Source: Acidimicrobiia bacterium
GTDB lineage: Bacteria > Actinomycetota > Acidimicrobiia > Spongiisociales > JAENVV01
Length of the DNA: 34,354 nucleotides
NCBI GenBank assembly: GCA_024637275.1
Contig: JAGXFS010000009.1
Location: 1-34,354 of the forward strand
Direction: 5' to 3'
The position numbers and the translations under genes were made by a program. Every line of letters starts with the position of its first letter. Positions within the stretch are counted from its first letter, which is position 1. This document shows, piece after piece, positions 17,384 to 25,602 of the stretch. Below the pieces are notes generated by a model. The model worked only from the letters and a program-made list of their open reading frames with translations, was not told where the DNA came from and did no database searches.

Positions 17384-18115
17384 TCAATCCAGAATCGGGA
17401 CATCACCGGCCGCGGGCCGCGCCTGATGGAACTCCGAACGGGTTTCGCGGACCTGCCGGACGAGATTCCCAAAAAGGTGCTCTAACTGAACCAGGCGGTC
17501 TTCGGAATAGTCCTCGGCTTGGAGACGGATCCGGCGTCCCTCGCCCTCGGCGTTGCGGACAAGAATGTTGGCCTCTTCAACGGCTTCCGCCACGATATTG
17601 GACTGCGAGACCATCAGATCGGCCTGATGCCTGGCGTTTTCCATGATGGCGTGAGCCTTCTGGTTGGTCTGCGACATGATTTCTTTGGACTTCTCGTTGG
17701 CCCTCGCGACAAAGGCCTCCTGCTCGCGAATCATCCAGCGGGCAGCCCGCACTTCCTCAGGCAGCAACGAAAGGATCCGCTCAAGGTTCGTTATGAATGC
17801 GGCCTTGTTGACGAGGACATTCTGCGATAGCGGCATGGTCTTGGCTTCAAGCAACTGGGCAATGAGCTCTTCGAGCATCGACTCAATCGCCCCAACCTCG
17901 GCGCTGTCCAACGGGTCGCTCGCCAGATCACCCCCCACGCCCGGCATGGGGATGACTTTTGAAAACACGTCGTCGTCGGACTCAACGGCGGCCAGGTCGA
18001 TGAAATCGTCCTTCTCGTCACCAATGATGTCGACAAAGTCGGCAAGCGGGTCCTCCGACGTCCGGGTTCCCGACCCAGCTGGCAGGTCGAATCCACCAAA
18101 TTCGTTATCAGACAT
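17384..18115 (-). CDS. SepIVA/DivIVA-like coiled-coil protein
   Basis: A 243-aa acidic protein. The first 90 residues are low-complexity and Asp-rich (DIIGDEKDDFIDLAAVESDDDVF), and the remainder is a long helical coiled coil (about 100-230) with repeated RANEKSKEIM / NARHQADLMVSQSN segments. In mycobacteria the gene before yceD and rnc is sepIVA, a DivIVA-like septum factor. Position and architecture here match, so a cell-division or envelope-growth role is inferred. ATP synthase b-subunit similarity, which such proteins often attract, would only reflect the coiled coil. AGGAGT 6 bases before the ATG is a good ribosome binding site. Confidence 0.72.
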   Translation of the reverse strand: MSDNEFGGFDLPAGSGTRTSEDPLADFVDIIGDEKDDFIDLAAVESDDDVFSKVIPMPGVGGDLASDPLDSAEVGAIESMLEELIAQLLEAKTMPLSQNVLVNKAAFITNLERILSLLPEEVRAARWMIREQEAFVARANEKSKEIMSQTNQKAHAIMENARHQADLMVSQSNIVAEAVEEANILVRNAEGEGRRIRLQAEDYSEDRLVQLEHLFGNLVRQVRETRSEFHQARPAAGDVPILD

Positions 18116-18119
18116 AGCG

Positions 18120-18584
18120 TTACTCCTCTAGTGCGAGGGCGACCAACGCAGGTACAAGACCTTCGATCGAGCCACCCAGGGCAAATATCTCTTTGACCAA
18201 TGATGATGAAATGTGCGCAACTGCCGGGCTGGTCGGCAGGAAAACGGTATTGATACCCGACAACTGGCGGTTCATGTGGGCCATCCGGGTCTCGGTGTCG
18301 AAATCGGACACTCCCCGAACGCCCTTGACGATGACATCGGCACCCACGGCGGTGGCCAACTCGACAACCAAACCCGAAAACACTTCGATGCGCACGTTTG
18401 CGTGGTCCGACAAGAGATCGGCGAGAAGTTGCTTGCGCCGGTCGGCCGTGAGGCGGGGACTCTTCGACGGATTGGAAACCACCCCAACCACGACGTCGTC
18501 GAACATCGTCACAGCCCGATCGATGAGGTCCAGATGGCCGTTGGTCGGCGGGTCAAAACTGCCCGCACACAAAGCCATCGTCAT
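18120..18584 (-). CDS. coaD: Phosphopantetheine adenylyltransferase
   Basis: The penultimate step of CoA synthesis, transferring AMP to 4'-phosphopantetheine. It is 154 aa from the chosen start. The nucleotidyltransferase motif AGSFDPPTNGH is at the N-terminus, VKGVRGVSDFDTE in the middle, and the typical SSSLVKEIFALGG near the end. The track start at 18608 adds eight residues inside rsmD. I prefer the ATG at 18582-18584, which overlaps the rsmD stop (ATGA) and has AGGAG 5 bases upstream. Confidence 0.95.
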   Translation of the reverse strand: MTMALCAGSFDPPTNGHLDLIDRAVTMFDDVVVGVVSNPSKSPRLTADRRKQLLADLLSDHANVRIEVFSGLVVELATAVGADVIVKGVRGVSDFDTETRMAHMNRQLSGINTVFLPTSPAVAHISSSLVKEIFALGGSIEGLVPALVALALEE

Positions 18585-19120
18585 GTTGACTCCTTTTTGA
18601 AACGCCAAAGTTGTGCACCACCGTATCGCCGCTCGTCCACCAACACGAGGCTTTCCGTTTCCGGGACCGTCGCTTCGACCGGTCGGTGCAGGACCACCAG
18701 GCCATCGGGGGCCGTTCGCCGACTCAATGCCGCCATAGTGGCCAACACAGATTCGTCGCTGTCGGGATAGGGAGGATCGACAAATACCAGGTCGAAAACC
18801 TCCGACCCGCTGGCTAGGAATGGGGCCACATCACCCGCCACCACGTCGCCGCCCAAGGCAACTGCCGCACAGTTGTCGCGCAGAACCGCCAGGGCTTTCC
18901 GGTCCCGCTCGACGAAGACCGCCCGGCTCGCCCCACGACTCAGCGCCTCAAGTCCCATAGAGCCGGTCCCGGCATAAAGATCCAGCACACTGGCTCCGAC
19001 CACGGCCGAACCGAGCGAGGAAAAAACGGCTTCCTTGATGCGATCTTGCATGGGACGAGTACCTTGATCCTTCGGAGCCTTCAGGCGGCGTCCTTTGGCC
19101 TCCCCAGCAATGATCCTCAT
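18581..19120 (-). CDS. rsmD: 16S rRNA (guanine(966)-N2)-methyltransferase
   Basis: Methylates G966 of 16S rRNA with S-adenosylmethionine. It is 179 aa. The start MRIIAGEAKGRRLKAP is the family N-terminus, the SAM-binding motif I is DLYAGTGSMGLEALSRGA (about 47-64), and the catalytic DPPY is at 115-118. The start overlaps the recG stop and the stop overlaps the coaD start, both as ATGA. rsmD-coaD pairing is common in many phyla. Confidence 0.95.
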   Translation of the reverse strand: MRIIAGEAKGRRLKAPKDQGTRPMQDRIKEAVFSSLGSAVVGASVLDLYAGTGSMGLEALSRGASRAVFVERDRKALAVLRDNCAAVALGGDVVAGDVAPFLASGSEVFDLVFVDPPYPDSDESVLATMAALSRRTAPDGLVVLHRPVEATVPETESLVLVDERRYGGAQLWRFKKEST

Positions 19121-21294
19121 GAGACGAACAGCCAGTCCTTGCGGTCCCCGAGAATCGCCTCGACTTCCCGGCCAACTTCATCATCGAGTGCCAGCCGGTC
19201 CGCAACCATGGCAAACGCCTCACGACGGGCATCAACGAGTATGTCCAGGTCCCGTAACAAGTCGGCGATCCGTAGGTCGGCCGTCCCGGCCTGTCGCGCC
19301 TCAAAGACGGTGCCCTGGCCCCGGATCCGCAGGTCTTCCTCGGCGAGACGGAATCCGTCTGTTGTCTCAACCATGGCCGCAATTCGAGCGATCCCCTCGT
19401 CGGTGGTCGGATCGGCCAGCAACACGCAATACGAAGCGTGCTCACCGCGGCCGACTCGTCCACGCAATTGGTGCAACTGACTGAGTCCGAACCGTTCAGC
19501 GTCTTCGATCACCATCACCGTGGCATTAGTGATGTCGATCCCGACTTCGATGACCGTCGTCGCAACCAGAACATCGATCTGACCACCCCGCATGTCATCC
19601 ATCACGGCTTCTTTTTCGGCGGGTTTCATCTGACCATGCAACAGCCCTACCCGCAGGTCACCAAACACCTTCGACAATCGTGCGTGCTCGGCAGTGGCCG
19701 AAACAGCCTCGATCTTGTCGGACTCCTCGACCAACGGGCAGACCACAAAGGCCTGGCGTCCCGCCGCCGCTTCGCTCCTGATCAACTCATACACCGGTTC
19801 CATGGCGCCCTTCGACAGTTCCGTAGTGACGACCGGCATGCGCCCCGGCGGCATTTCGTCCAACAACGAGACGTCCAGGTCGCCATACAGGGTCATCGAA
19901 AGGGTTCGAGGAATGGGGGTGGCCGTCATGATGAGCAGGTCGGGATCCTGTTCGCCGGCCTTGGCTTTCAAGCTGATCCTTTGGTGTACGCCGAAACGAT
20001 GCTGCTCGTCGATGACGGCCGCGCCAAGCCTGGCGAAATCGACGCCTTCTTGGATCAGCGCGTGCGTGCCGATAACGATATCCACCGCTCCAGACGCGAT
20101 GGCCTCGAGCACGTCGGATCGAGTGGCGTCAATCTGTGTCGAAAGCTCCGAGTTCGATCCGGTCAATAGAGCTACCACCACTGGACGTTCCGGCGCACTT
20201 CTTGCAACCTCGTGCTGCGGATCATCAAACAAGCTCGCCTGGTCTTTGACCGGATGCGATGTCATGCCGGCTCCGACGAGCAGATCCGACACGCCGAGGT
20301 AATGCTGGCCAGCCAGGACCTCGGTCGGAGCCATGATGGCGCCCTGATAGCCACCAGCCACGACCAGGAGCAATGTGGCGACTGCCACGACGGTCTTGCC
20401 AGATCCAACCTCGCCCTGCAACAACCGGTGCATCGGATGCTTGGAGAAAAGATCATCCATGATTTCGCCGAGAACCCGATCCTGTGCGCCGGTGGTCGAG
20501 AACGGGAGGCCAGCCAGGAACGTGTCGGCCAACTCCCGATCTGGCGTATGGGCAATCCCCACCGAGGTATGCGCCCGTTGGTTCTTGGTCAGCGCCAGTG
20601 CCACTTCGAGACGGAAGAACTCGTCGAACACAAGACGCCGACGGGCGGCTCCGAGGTCGCCCATCACCTCGGGAAAGTGGATCGATCCGAACGCCGACTG
20701 GCGATCCATCAAATCCAACCGGTCGAGCAAGGACTCTGGCAGCGGATCAGACATCGGCATCGACCGCAGCAGGGCGTTGTGCATCGCCCGTCGGATATGG
20801 CCGGGACTGACGTCACCGACCGAAGGATGGATCGGCACCACCCGGCCGGTGACAAGTGACTCACTTGCCGCACCCAGCACGTCGACCACCGGCGATTTCA
20901 TCTGTAACCGGCCCCGGTAGCGCTCGACCTTGCCCGACAGAGCAATCTCGGCTCCCTCGCTCAGCTGTTTGGCCCGGAAGGCCTGGTTGAACCACGTCAC
21001 GTTGAGGATGCCAACGCCATCGGTACATACCGCGTCGATGATCGTGAGATTCTTGCGGACCCGGCGGACGTTGACCTTTTGCACCGTGACGATCACGGTT
21101 ACTTCTTCGCCAACGGGCACGTTGGACAATTCAACCTGGGTTGATCGATCGACATAGCGGCGCGGCACATGCAAAAGCAGGTCGGCCACGGTCTCGATCC
21201 CACCCTTCTCGAGGGCGGTTCCGCGCTTGCCGGACAGGCCAGACACTCTTGTGACTGGCACCGTGCTCAGGTAGGCAAGGCTTCGTTCGCTCAT
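19117..21294 (-). CDS. recG: ATP-dependent DNA helicase RecG
   Basis: Remodels stalled replication forks and Holliday junctions. About 725 aa from the ATG at 21294. The N-terminal wedge OB domain includes LSGKVERYRGRLQMKSPVV. Helicase motifs are Walker A GEVGSGKT, DEQHRFG (motif II), TATPIPRTL (motif III) and the motif VI region QLRGRVGRGEHASYC. The track ORF runs back to 21612 through rpmB on the other strand, and that extension lacks family sequence. MSERSLAYL at 21294 or MSAPMSERS at 21306 are the credible starts, and neither has a clear ribosome binding site. It is the first gene of the twelve-gene minus run and divergent from rpmB. Confidence 0.95.
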   Translation of the reverse strand: MSERSLAYLSTVPVTRVSGLSGKRGTALEKGGIETVADLLLHVPRRYVDRSTQVELSNVPVGEEVTVIVTVQKVNVRRVRKNLTIIDAVCTDGVGILNVTWFNQAFRAKQLSEGAEIALSGKVERYRGRLQMKSPVVDVLGAASESLVTGRVVPIHPSVGDVSPGHIRRAMHNALLRSMPMSDPLPESLLDRLDLMDRQSAFGSIHFPEVMGDLGAARRRLVFDEFFRLEVALALTKNQRAHTSVGIAHTPDRELADTFLAGLPFSTTGAQDRVLGEIMDDLFSKHPMHRLLQGEVGSGKTVVAVATLLLVVAGGYQGAIMAPTEVLAGQHYLGVSDLLVGAGMTSHPVKDQASLFDDPQHEVARSAPERPVVVALLTGSNSELSTQIDATRSDVLEAIASGAVDIVIGTHALIQEGVDFARLGAAVIDEQHRFGVHQRISLKAKAGEQDPDLLIMTATPIPRTLSMTLYGDLDVSLLDEMPPGRMPVVTTELSKGAMEPVYELIRSEAAAGRQAFVVCPLVEESDKIEAVSATAEHARLSKVFGDLRVGLLHGQMKPAEKEAVMDDMRGGQIDVLVATTVIEVGIDITNATVMVIEDAERFGLSQLHQLRGRVGRGEHASYCVLLADPTTDEGIARIAAMVETTDGFRLAEEDLRIRGQGTVFEARQAGTADLRIADLLRDLDILVDARREAFAMVADRLALDDEVGREVEAILGDRKDWLFVS

Positions 21295-21386
21295 GGGCGC
21301 GCTCATGGGCGCATTGTGCCAGCCGATCGTGACAACATTGGTAATCAGGCGGGCGGCAAGCATTTTTCTCCCTCCGTCGGCGCTGC

Positions 21387-21410
21387 TACGATTCCCCGCC
21401 GATCGAGGAG
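21387..21410 (+). promoter_or_regulatory. Putative -10 element and ribosome binding site of rpmB
   Basis: TACGAT at 21387-21392 is a plausible -10 and GAGGAG at 21405-21410 is a clear Shine-Dalgarno 7 bases before the ATG. The 123-base gap between recG and rpmB must carry both divergent promoters. No convincing -35 is visible. Confidence 0.4.
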
Positions 21411-21417
21411 ATCTCAA

Positions 21418-21606
21418 ATGGCAAACCGTTGCGAAATCTGCAGCAAAGAGCCCACGTTCGGTAAGAAAGTCACTTTCTCGCATAAGCGCTCCAGCCGAAC
21501 CTGGACCCCAAACATCCAAAAAGTGCGTGTCAAGCACGGGTCGAACACCCGCCAGGCTCGCGTCTGCACCTCGTGCCTCAAGGCCGGGAAGGTCGAGAAG
21601 GCCTAG
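21418..21606 (+). CDS. rpmB: 50S ribosomal protein L28
   Basis: A 62-aa ribosomal protein starting MANRCEICSKEPTFGKKV. Cys5/Cys8 and Cys50/Cys53 form the zinc-binding (C+) version, in line with the C+ L32 in this window. GAGGAG precedes the ATG. The track start at 21169 is inside recG and is rejected. The stop is followed with no gap by the ATG of the next small gene. Confidence 0.97.
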   Translation: MANRCEICSKEPTFGKKVTFSHKRSSRTWTPNIQKVRVKHGSNTRQARVCTSCLKAGKVEKA

Positions 21607-21819
21607 ATGCAAGGAATCGTCAAGCTGTACGACCCCATAACGGGCGCTGGCATTGTTGTCAGTGACAGTGATCGACGAGAAATCTTGCTACGTGCCGGCG
21701 GCCTCCGCGGGTCGGTCTTTCGTTCACTCCGCCAGGGCCAGCGCATTGTTTTTGAAGTCGTCGACGAGGGCGGTCAATCGTTCGCGTCCAACATCCGGCT
21801 CGGCGCAGACGGGTCATAG
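21607..21819 (+). CDS. Cold-shock-domain-like small protein
   Basis: A 70-aa protein reading MQGIVKLYDPITGAGIVVSD, then LLRAGGLRGSVFRSLRQGQRIVFEV. This follows the strand pattern of cold-shock/OB domains (G-x-VK-x-YD-x-x-TG-x-G), but the RNA-binding aromatic motif of true Csp proteins (KGFGFI) is replaced by GAGIVV. It is therefore a divergent member, perhaps binding nucleic acid. Its ATG directly abuts the rpmB stop, so it is cotranscribed and probably translated by reinitiation. A ribosome-related role is inferred only from that linkage. Confidence 0.72.
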   Translation: MQGIVKLYDPITGAGIVVSDSDRREILLRAGGLRGSVFRSLRQGQRIVFEVVDEGGQSFASNIRLGADGS

Positions 21820-21861
21820 CCCTGCCAGGTGCGCGTAGACTCGTTCTCAAAAGGAGATCAC

Positions 21862-22095
21862 ATGGTTGAAGCGTATTTGTTGGTTCAGAGTGAAGTCGGC
21901 CGAGCAGCCCACGTAGCCACCGAAGTCCGAAAGATTCCAGGCGTTCAGTCTGCTGACGACGTCACCGGTCCATACGACGTGATCATCAAGGTAAGTGCCG
22001 ACGACGTCGACCAACTCGGCAAGCTGGTTGTTGCCCGGGTACAGGCCGTTGAGGGCATCACCCGCACCTTGACCTGTGCCGTCGTTAATCTGTAG
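21862..22095 (+). CDS. Stand-alone Lrp/AsnC ligand-binding (RAM) domain protein
   Basis: A 77-aa protein consisting only of the RAM domain of Lrp/AsnC regulators: VEAYLLVQSEVGRAAHVATEVRKIPGV, then ADDVTGPYDVIIKVSA and the closing strand TRTLTCAVV. There is no helix-turn-helix. Stand-alone RAM proteins are known to bind small ligands such as amino acids as oligomers. Whether this one modulates a regulator is unknown. AAGGAG 5 bases before the ATG at 21862 decides the start over the track position 21829. It converges on ddl with only 3 bases between the stops. Confidence 0.85.
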   Translation: MVEAYLLVQSEVGRAAHVATEVRKIPGVQSADDVTGPYDVIIKVSADDVDQLGKLVVARVQAVEGITRTLTCAVVNL

Positions 22096-22098
22096 CGG

Positions 22099-23184
22099 CT
22101 AGCCCAACTTCGAAGCGATCGTTCCCGCGCTACGCAACGCCGTACCGTCTGCGCCGGCGGTCGTGTACTGCGTTGGTGGCAGCGCGGCGATCTCGTCGAG
22201 CATGTCGCCGAGAAGTTGGGCTCGACTGATCGGCGGATCAATCCACAGGTAGCCAGCCAGGCTTCCCGGAATCGTGTTGACTTCATTGACATAAATGACC
22301 CCATCGTGGGCCAGGAAATCGATCCGGGCAACCGATCGCAACCGGGCAAGCGCGACGACCTGGGCGGCCATCCGACGGATGAGCGCCGCATCCTCGGCGG
22401 GAAGGTTGGCCGGTAATTCACGCTTGGCCGCGTCCATGCCTCCGTCGCCTTCGAGGTATTTTTGGGCGTAGTCGTAGATCTGGTCCGATTCGCGCAGCGG
22501 TGCCTCGATGGCAGACGTTTGAACGGTCGGGTACGTGCGCACGGCGATATTGAGATCCTGGGACCCGGCTAAGAATGGTTCTACGACCGCTCCCTTTCCC
22601 ATATGCGGCGAGGTGTTGAGCAGAGCCAGCGCCGTCTCATAGTCATCGACGACGCTGATCCCGATAGACGAGCCTCCATACCGTGGCTTGACGATGTACG
22701 GGCCATCGAAGGAGGGTGGCGGCCCACCAACCAGGACACGAGCCAGCGTCGGGAGCCCGGCCGCGGCTGTCAGGCCGCCAAAGGCCAACTTGTCCATTCC
22801 GAGTGCCGATGCCGACGAGTCCGGTCCGGTGTACCGGAGTCCAGCCAGGTCGAACATTCCCTGAACGGTTCCATCTTCGCCGGGACCACCATGACAAGCA
22901 TTAAGAACGGCGCCGATATCGAGACGCTTCTTCTTATTGAAGAACCCGCCACCCGGTTCGGCCTCAAAACGAAGCGCCTTTGCTTTGGCGGGGACCCCCT
23001 GAGAGAAGTGCGTCGCTTCCGAATCGGGGTCGACCAAGAACCACTGACCGGTCTTGGTCCAGTAGATCACGTCAACGTCGCGACCGGAGGTGGTGAGAGC
23101 CCTGGCCGCCTGAAGCCCGGTAAGGATCGAAATGTCGTGCTCTGGCGATGGTCCGCCAAAAACGACGGCTGGTCGCGGACTCAT
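22099..23184 (-). CDS. ddl: D-alanine--D-alanine ligase
   Basis: An ATP-dependent ligase that makes D-Ala-D-Ala for peptidoglycan. It is 361 aa. ATP-grasp features include VVFGGPSPEHDISI at the N-terminus, HGGPGEDGTVQG, YTGPDSSASALGMDK, the glycine-rich loop VKPRYGGSSIGI, and the metal-binding end EVNTIPGSLAGYLW. The Shine-Dalgarno AGGAGC overlaps the end of the upstream Mur ligase gene. Adjacency to that ligase makes a dipeptide-synthesis/dipeptide-addition pair. Confidence 0.95.
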   Translation of the reverse strand: MSPRPAVVFGGPSPEHDISILTGLQAARALTTSGRDVDVIYWTKTGQWFLVDPDSEATHFSQGVPAKAKALRFEAEPGGGFFNKKKRLDIGAVLNACHGGPGEDGTVQGMFDLAGLRYTGPDSSASALGMDKLAFGGLTAAAGLPTLARVLVGGPPPSFDGPYIVKPRYGGSSIGISVVDDYETALALLNTSPHMGKGAVVEPFLAGSQDLNIAVRTYPTVQTSAIEAPLRESDQIYDYAQKYLEGDGGMDAAKRELPANLPAEDAALIRRMAAQVVALARLRSVARIDFLAHDGVIYVNEVNTIPGSLAGYLWIDPPISRAQLLGDMLDEIAALPPTQYTTAGADGTALRSAGTIASKLG

Positions 23185-23193
23185 GGGATGCTC

Positions 23194-24708
23194 CTAGGGA
23201 TGATGATCAGGCAGGTCGTTTTCATAGAGAACGGCATCGCCCTCCCCCAGGTGTTCGCGTACCCAGGCCACCGCTGCCTCTCGTGACGCAACAACGATAA
23301 CCGGAAGCGCCACGTTCGCGGCGCCTTCCAGGAGCGCCGCCCGATTCGTTTTGGCGACCACAATCAACTGATCAGCAACGGCACCCGCCTGCGCGGCGAA
23401 ACGTGTGTTCTCTTTGACCTGTAAATCACCGAGTTCGACCATGCCGGGCGTAACGACAACTCGGCGACCTGAGCCGACGGCTGCCAGTCGGTCAAGGGCT
23501 GCCTGAGCCCCAGCCGGGTTCGAGTTGTAGGTGTCGTCAATAATGACCACGCCCGCATCGGACGTGAAGACCGTTTGTCGGTGATCAGGCGTCCCGGCCC
23601 CTTTGAGAGCTTCACCGATACCATCCAGCGGCAGATCGAGAGCGACCAGGACGCCAATTGCGCACGCCAGATTCGACAGAAGGGGAAGCACCGGTACCGT
23701 GCCGACCTCAGAACCGTTGACGTAAACGGCCGCCCTGTGCCCGTCAGGGACCAACCGAACGTCAGCGTTGCCGACTCCTCCGGCCGAAACCTTGATGACA
23801 CGTCTATCGGTAATCGTCCCTGCCAGGCTGGCTAACCGGTCGTCATCGACATTGAGGACCACCACGTCTGCTCGTCCGAAGATCTCGGATTTGGCTTCGA
23901 CGACTCGATCGATGGACCCGAAGCGCTCGAGGTGAACGGGACCTATGGCCGTGAGGACGGCAACGTTGGGGGACACCCACGCACACATGTCGGCAATTTC
24001 GCCGGGGCCGTAGGTTCCCATTTCGGCGATGAAGAACCTGGTGCCGTCGCTCAGATGCTCGTTGATCGCTCTGGCGAGTCCCATCTTGTTGTTGAAACTG
24101 GCCGGGGTGGCAACGGTAGGCGCATGCCGGGCTAACAGCTGGCGCGCATACTCTTTGGTGGTCGTCTTGCCATACGAGCCGGTGATCGCAACAACGGTCG
24201 GACTCACCAGCAACATCCGCTCGGTTGCCTGATCGATCCATTTCTTCTGCGACTTCATCTCGAACGGCCACATAATGGCCAACGCCAGATCAATGACGAG
24301 CGGGAGAGCCACGGCCTCGTAGGCAAGGAGGCCGATCGATCCGGTAACGCCCCCGATCGCCACCATCACCGCCCAGATCCCGCCACTGGCTATGGCCACG
24401 CGCCGCAGGCGAGCGGTCCACATGAGCGGAGACGAAATTCCTTTGATCGAAAGCCCCACCGGCCCTACCAGCACACACACCAAGGTGACACTGCCGGTTA
24501 CGAGGGGCAACACGCCGATCAGTGCCAGCGCCGCCGATGTGGCGGCCAGCGCGATGATCGCGAGGTTCGTTGGGTCGATGAGCCACCACCGCTTGGCGAA
24601 GACCGCCACCGACCAGGGTAAATAGTGTTCTCGCTGGGCGACGCGCAACCACCGCAGGGCGGAGATCGCACTGACCACGGTTGCCGCTACGACAAAGACG
24701 CCGCTCAC
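23194..24708 (-). CDS. MurF-type Mur ligase with N-terminal membrane region
   Basis: A 504-aa protein. Residues 170-500 are a Mur ligase core: P-loop GSYGKTTTKE (177-186), FNNKMGLARAIN, AEMGTYGPGEI, the lysine segment VEAKSEIF (about 271-278) and DDTYNSNP (391-398), which is close to the MurF motif. MurF normally adds D-Ala-D-Ala to UDP-MurNAc-tripeptide. The usual soluble UDP-binding first domain is absent. Instead the first 150 residues hold about five hydrophobic segments (roughly 1-18, 46-64, 66-90, 106-126, 128-148). The start is GTG, overlapping the upstream hydrolase stop (GTGA). Position before ddl supports a MurF role, but a different amide ligase of the cell envelope is possible. 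Confidence 0.82.
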   Translation of the reverse strand: MSGVFVVAATVVSAISALRWLRVAQREHYLPWSVAVFAKRWWLIDPTNLAIIALAATSAALALIGVLPLVTGSVTLVCVLVGPVGLSIKGISSPLMWTARLRRVAIASGGIWAVMVAIGGVTGSIGLLAYEAVALPLVIDLALAIMWPFEMKSQKKWIDQATERMLLVSPTVVAITGSYGKTTTKEYARQLLARHAPTVATPASFNNKMGLARAINEHLSDGTRFFIAEMGTYGPGEIADMCAWVSPNVAVLTAIGPVHLERFGSIDRVVEAKSEIFGRADVVVLNVDDDRLASLAGTITDRRVIKVSAGGVGNADVRLVPDGHRAAVYVNGSEVGTVPVLPLLSNLACAIGVLVALDLPLDGIGEALKGAGTPDHRQTVFTSDAGVVIIDDTYNSNPAGAQAALDRLAAVGSGRRVVVTPGMVELGDLQVKENTRFAAQAGAVADQLIVVAKTNRAALLEGAANVALPVIVVASREAAVAWVREHLGEGDAVLYENDLPDHHP

Positions 24709-25442
24709 GTCAGCAACTCCTCGATCAAATCGGTCACGACCTGCGGACGTTCCGCCATTACATGGTGCCCGACGCCGTCGAGCACCCGCAGTTCTACGTC
24801 GGTACCCCGGTCGGCCAAGCGACGATAGGCGATCTGTGCCTGCTCGAGCGGAGCTGCCGTGTCGTTGGCTCCCCAGAGCATACGTACCGGGATCGCCAGC
24901 CGATCAAGCTGTTCGTCGTACGTTTCGTTGACAACCCGGACAAACACTTCTCGCATAACCCCGGCGGTCGCCCGGTAGTCAGCCGACCCGTACCTCTGGC
25001 GAAAAGCCTCCATACGTCCGTCCGACAGCACGCCAAGACGATGCAGCCGCCTTGCCACCCGAAACGCCGTGGCGGGTTGGGTCGTGTTCCCGGGCCGAAC
25101 CAGCGGCACCCCGATCAAAACCAGCGAACGCATCGGCAGGTCCTGGGCCAGATGCACCGCAACCCGACCGCCAAAAGAGTGGGCCACAACTACCGGGGGT
25201 TCGTCGAAGACCGACCACACGTCACGAATCGCGGCGGCGTACTCCGCTGACCCCCAGCCCGCCGCAGGCGGCGGCGAGCTTCCGAATCCGGGAAAGTCGA
25301 CGGCGACAGCTCCCATACCGAAAAGTACCGATCGAAAATCAACATTGGATCGGCCCCAACCATGAAGGGCCAAAACCTGGGGAGCCGCGGGCCCGCTTAC
25401 CTCAGCAAACACCGCTCCCCCACTAAACGCTTTTAGCGCCAT
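24705..25442 (-). CDS. Alpha/beta hydrolase
   Basis: A 245-aa alpha/beta-hydrolase fold protein with the oxyanion-region motif LHGWGRSN, nucleophile elbow AHSFGG (Ser89), acid Asp194 in GANDTAAP and His226 or His227 in GVGHHVM, so the triad is complete. The substrate cannot be told from sequence. It heads a three-gene run with the MurF-like ligase and ddl, coupled to the ligase through a GTGA overlap, so an envelope-related esterase or peptidase role is conceivable. No signal peptide is visible. No ribosome binding site precedes the ATG. Confidence 0.85.
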   Translation of the reverse strand: MALKAFSGGAVFAEVSGPAAPQVLALHGWGRSNVDFRSVLFGMGAVAVDFPGFGSSPPPAAGWGSAEYAAAIRDVWSVFDEPPVVVAHSFGGRVAVHLAQDLPMRSLVLIGVPLVRPGNTTQPATAFRVARRLHRLGVLSDGRMEAFRQRYGSADYRATAGVMREVFVRVVNETYDEQLDRLAIPVRMLWGANDTAAPLEQAQIAYRRLADRGTDVELRVLDGVGHHVMAERPQVVTDLIEELLT

Positions 25443-25602
25443 CAGAAATCGGCCGATGTCTTTGGCAAGCGCGTTTGCTCGAGATTCATGGCGGGCAGGT
25501 TACCCTTGCCGGTGAGAGGAACCGACTATCGCCGTTCATCTGACACATCAGCAAAGACGAGAGATCCTGGCTCCGTTTCGAGCCCGGCTCTGGCGAATCG
25601 CC

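Noticed and set aside
21295-21612. N-terminal extension of the recG ORF to 21612
   Set aside because: It runs antisense through rpmB, has no RecG family sequence, and MSERSLAYL at 21294 is a natural start.
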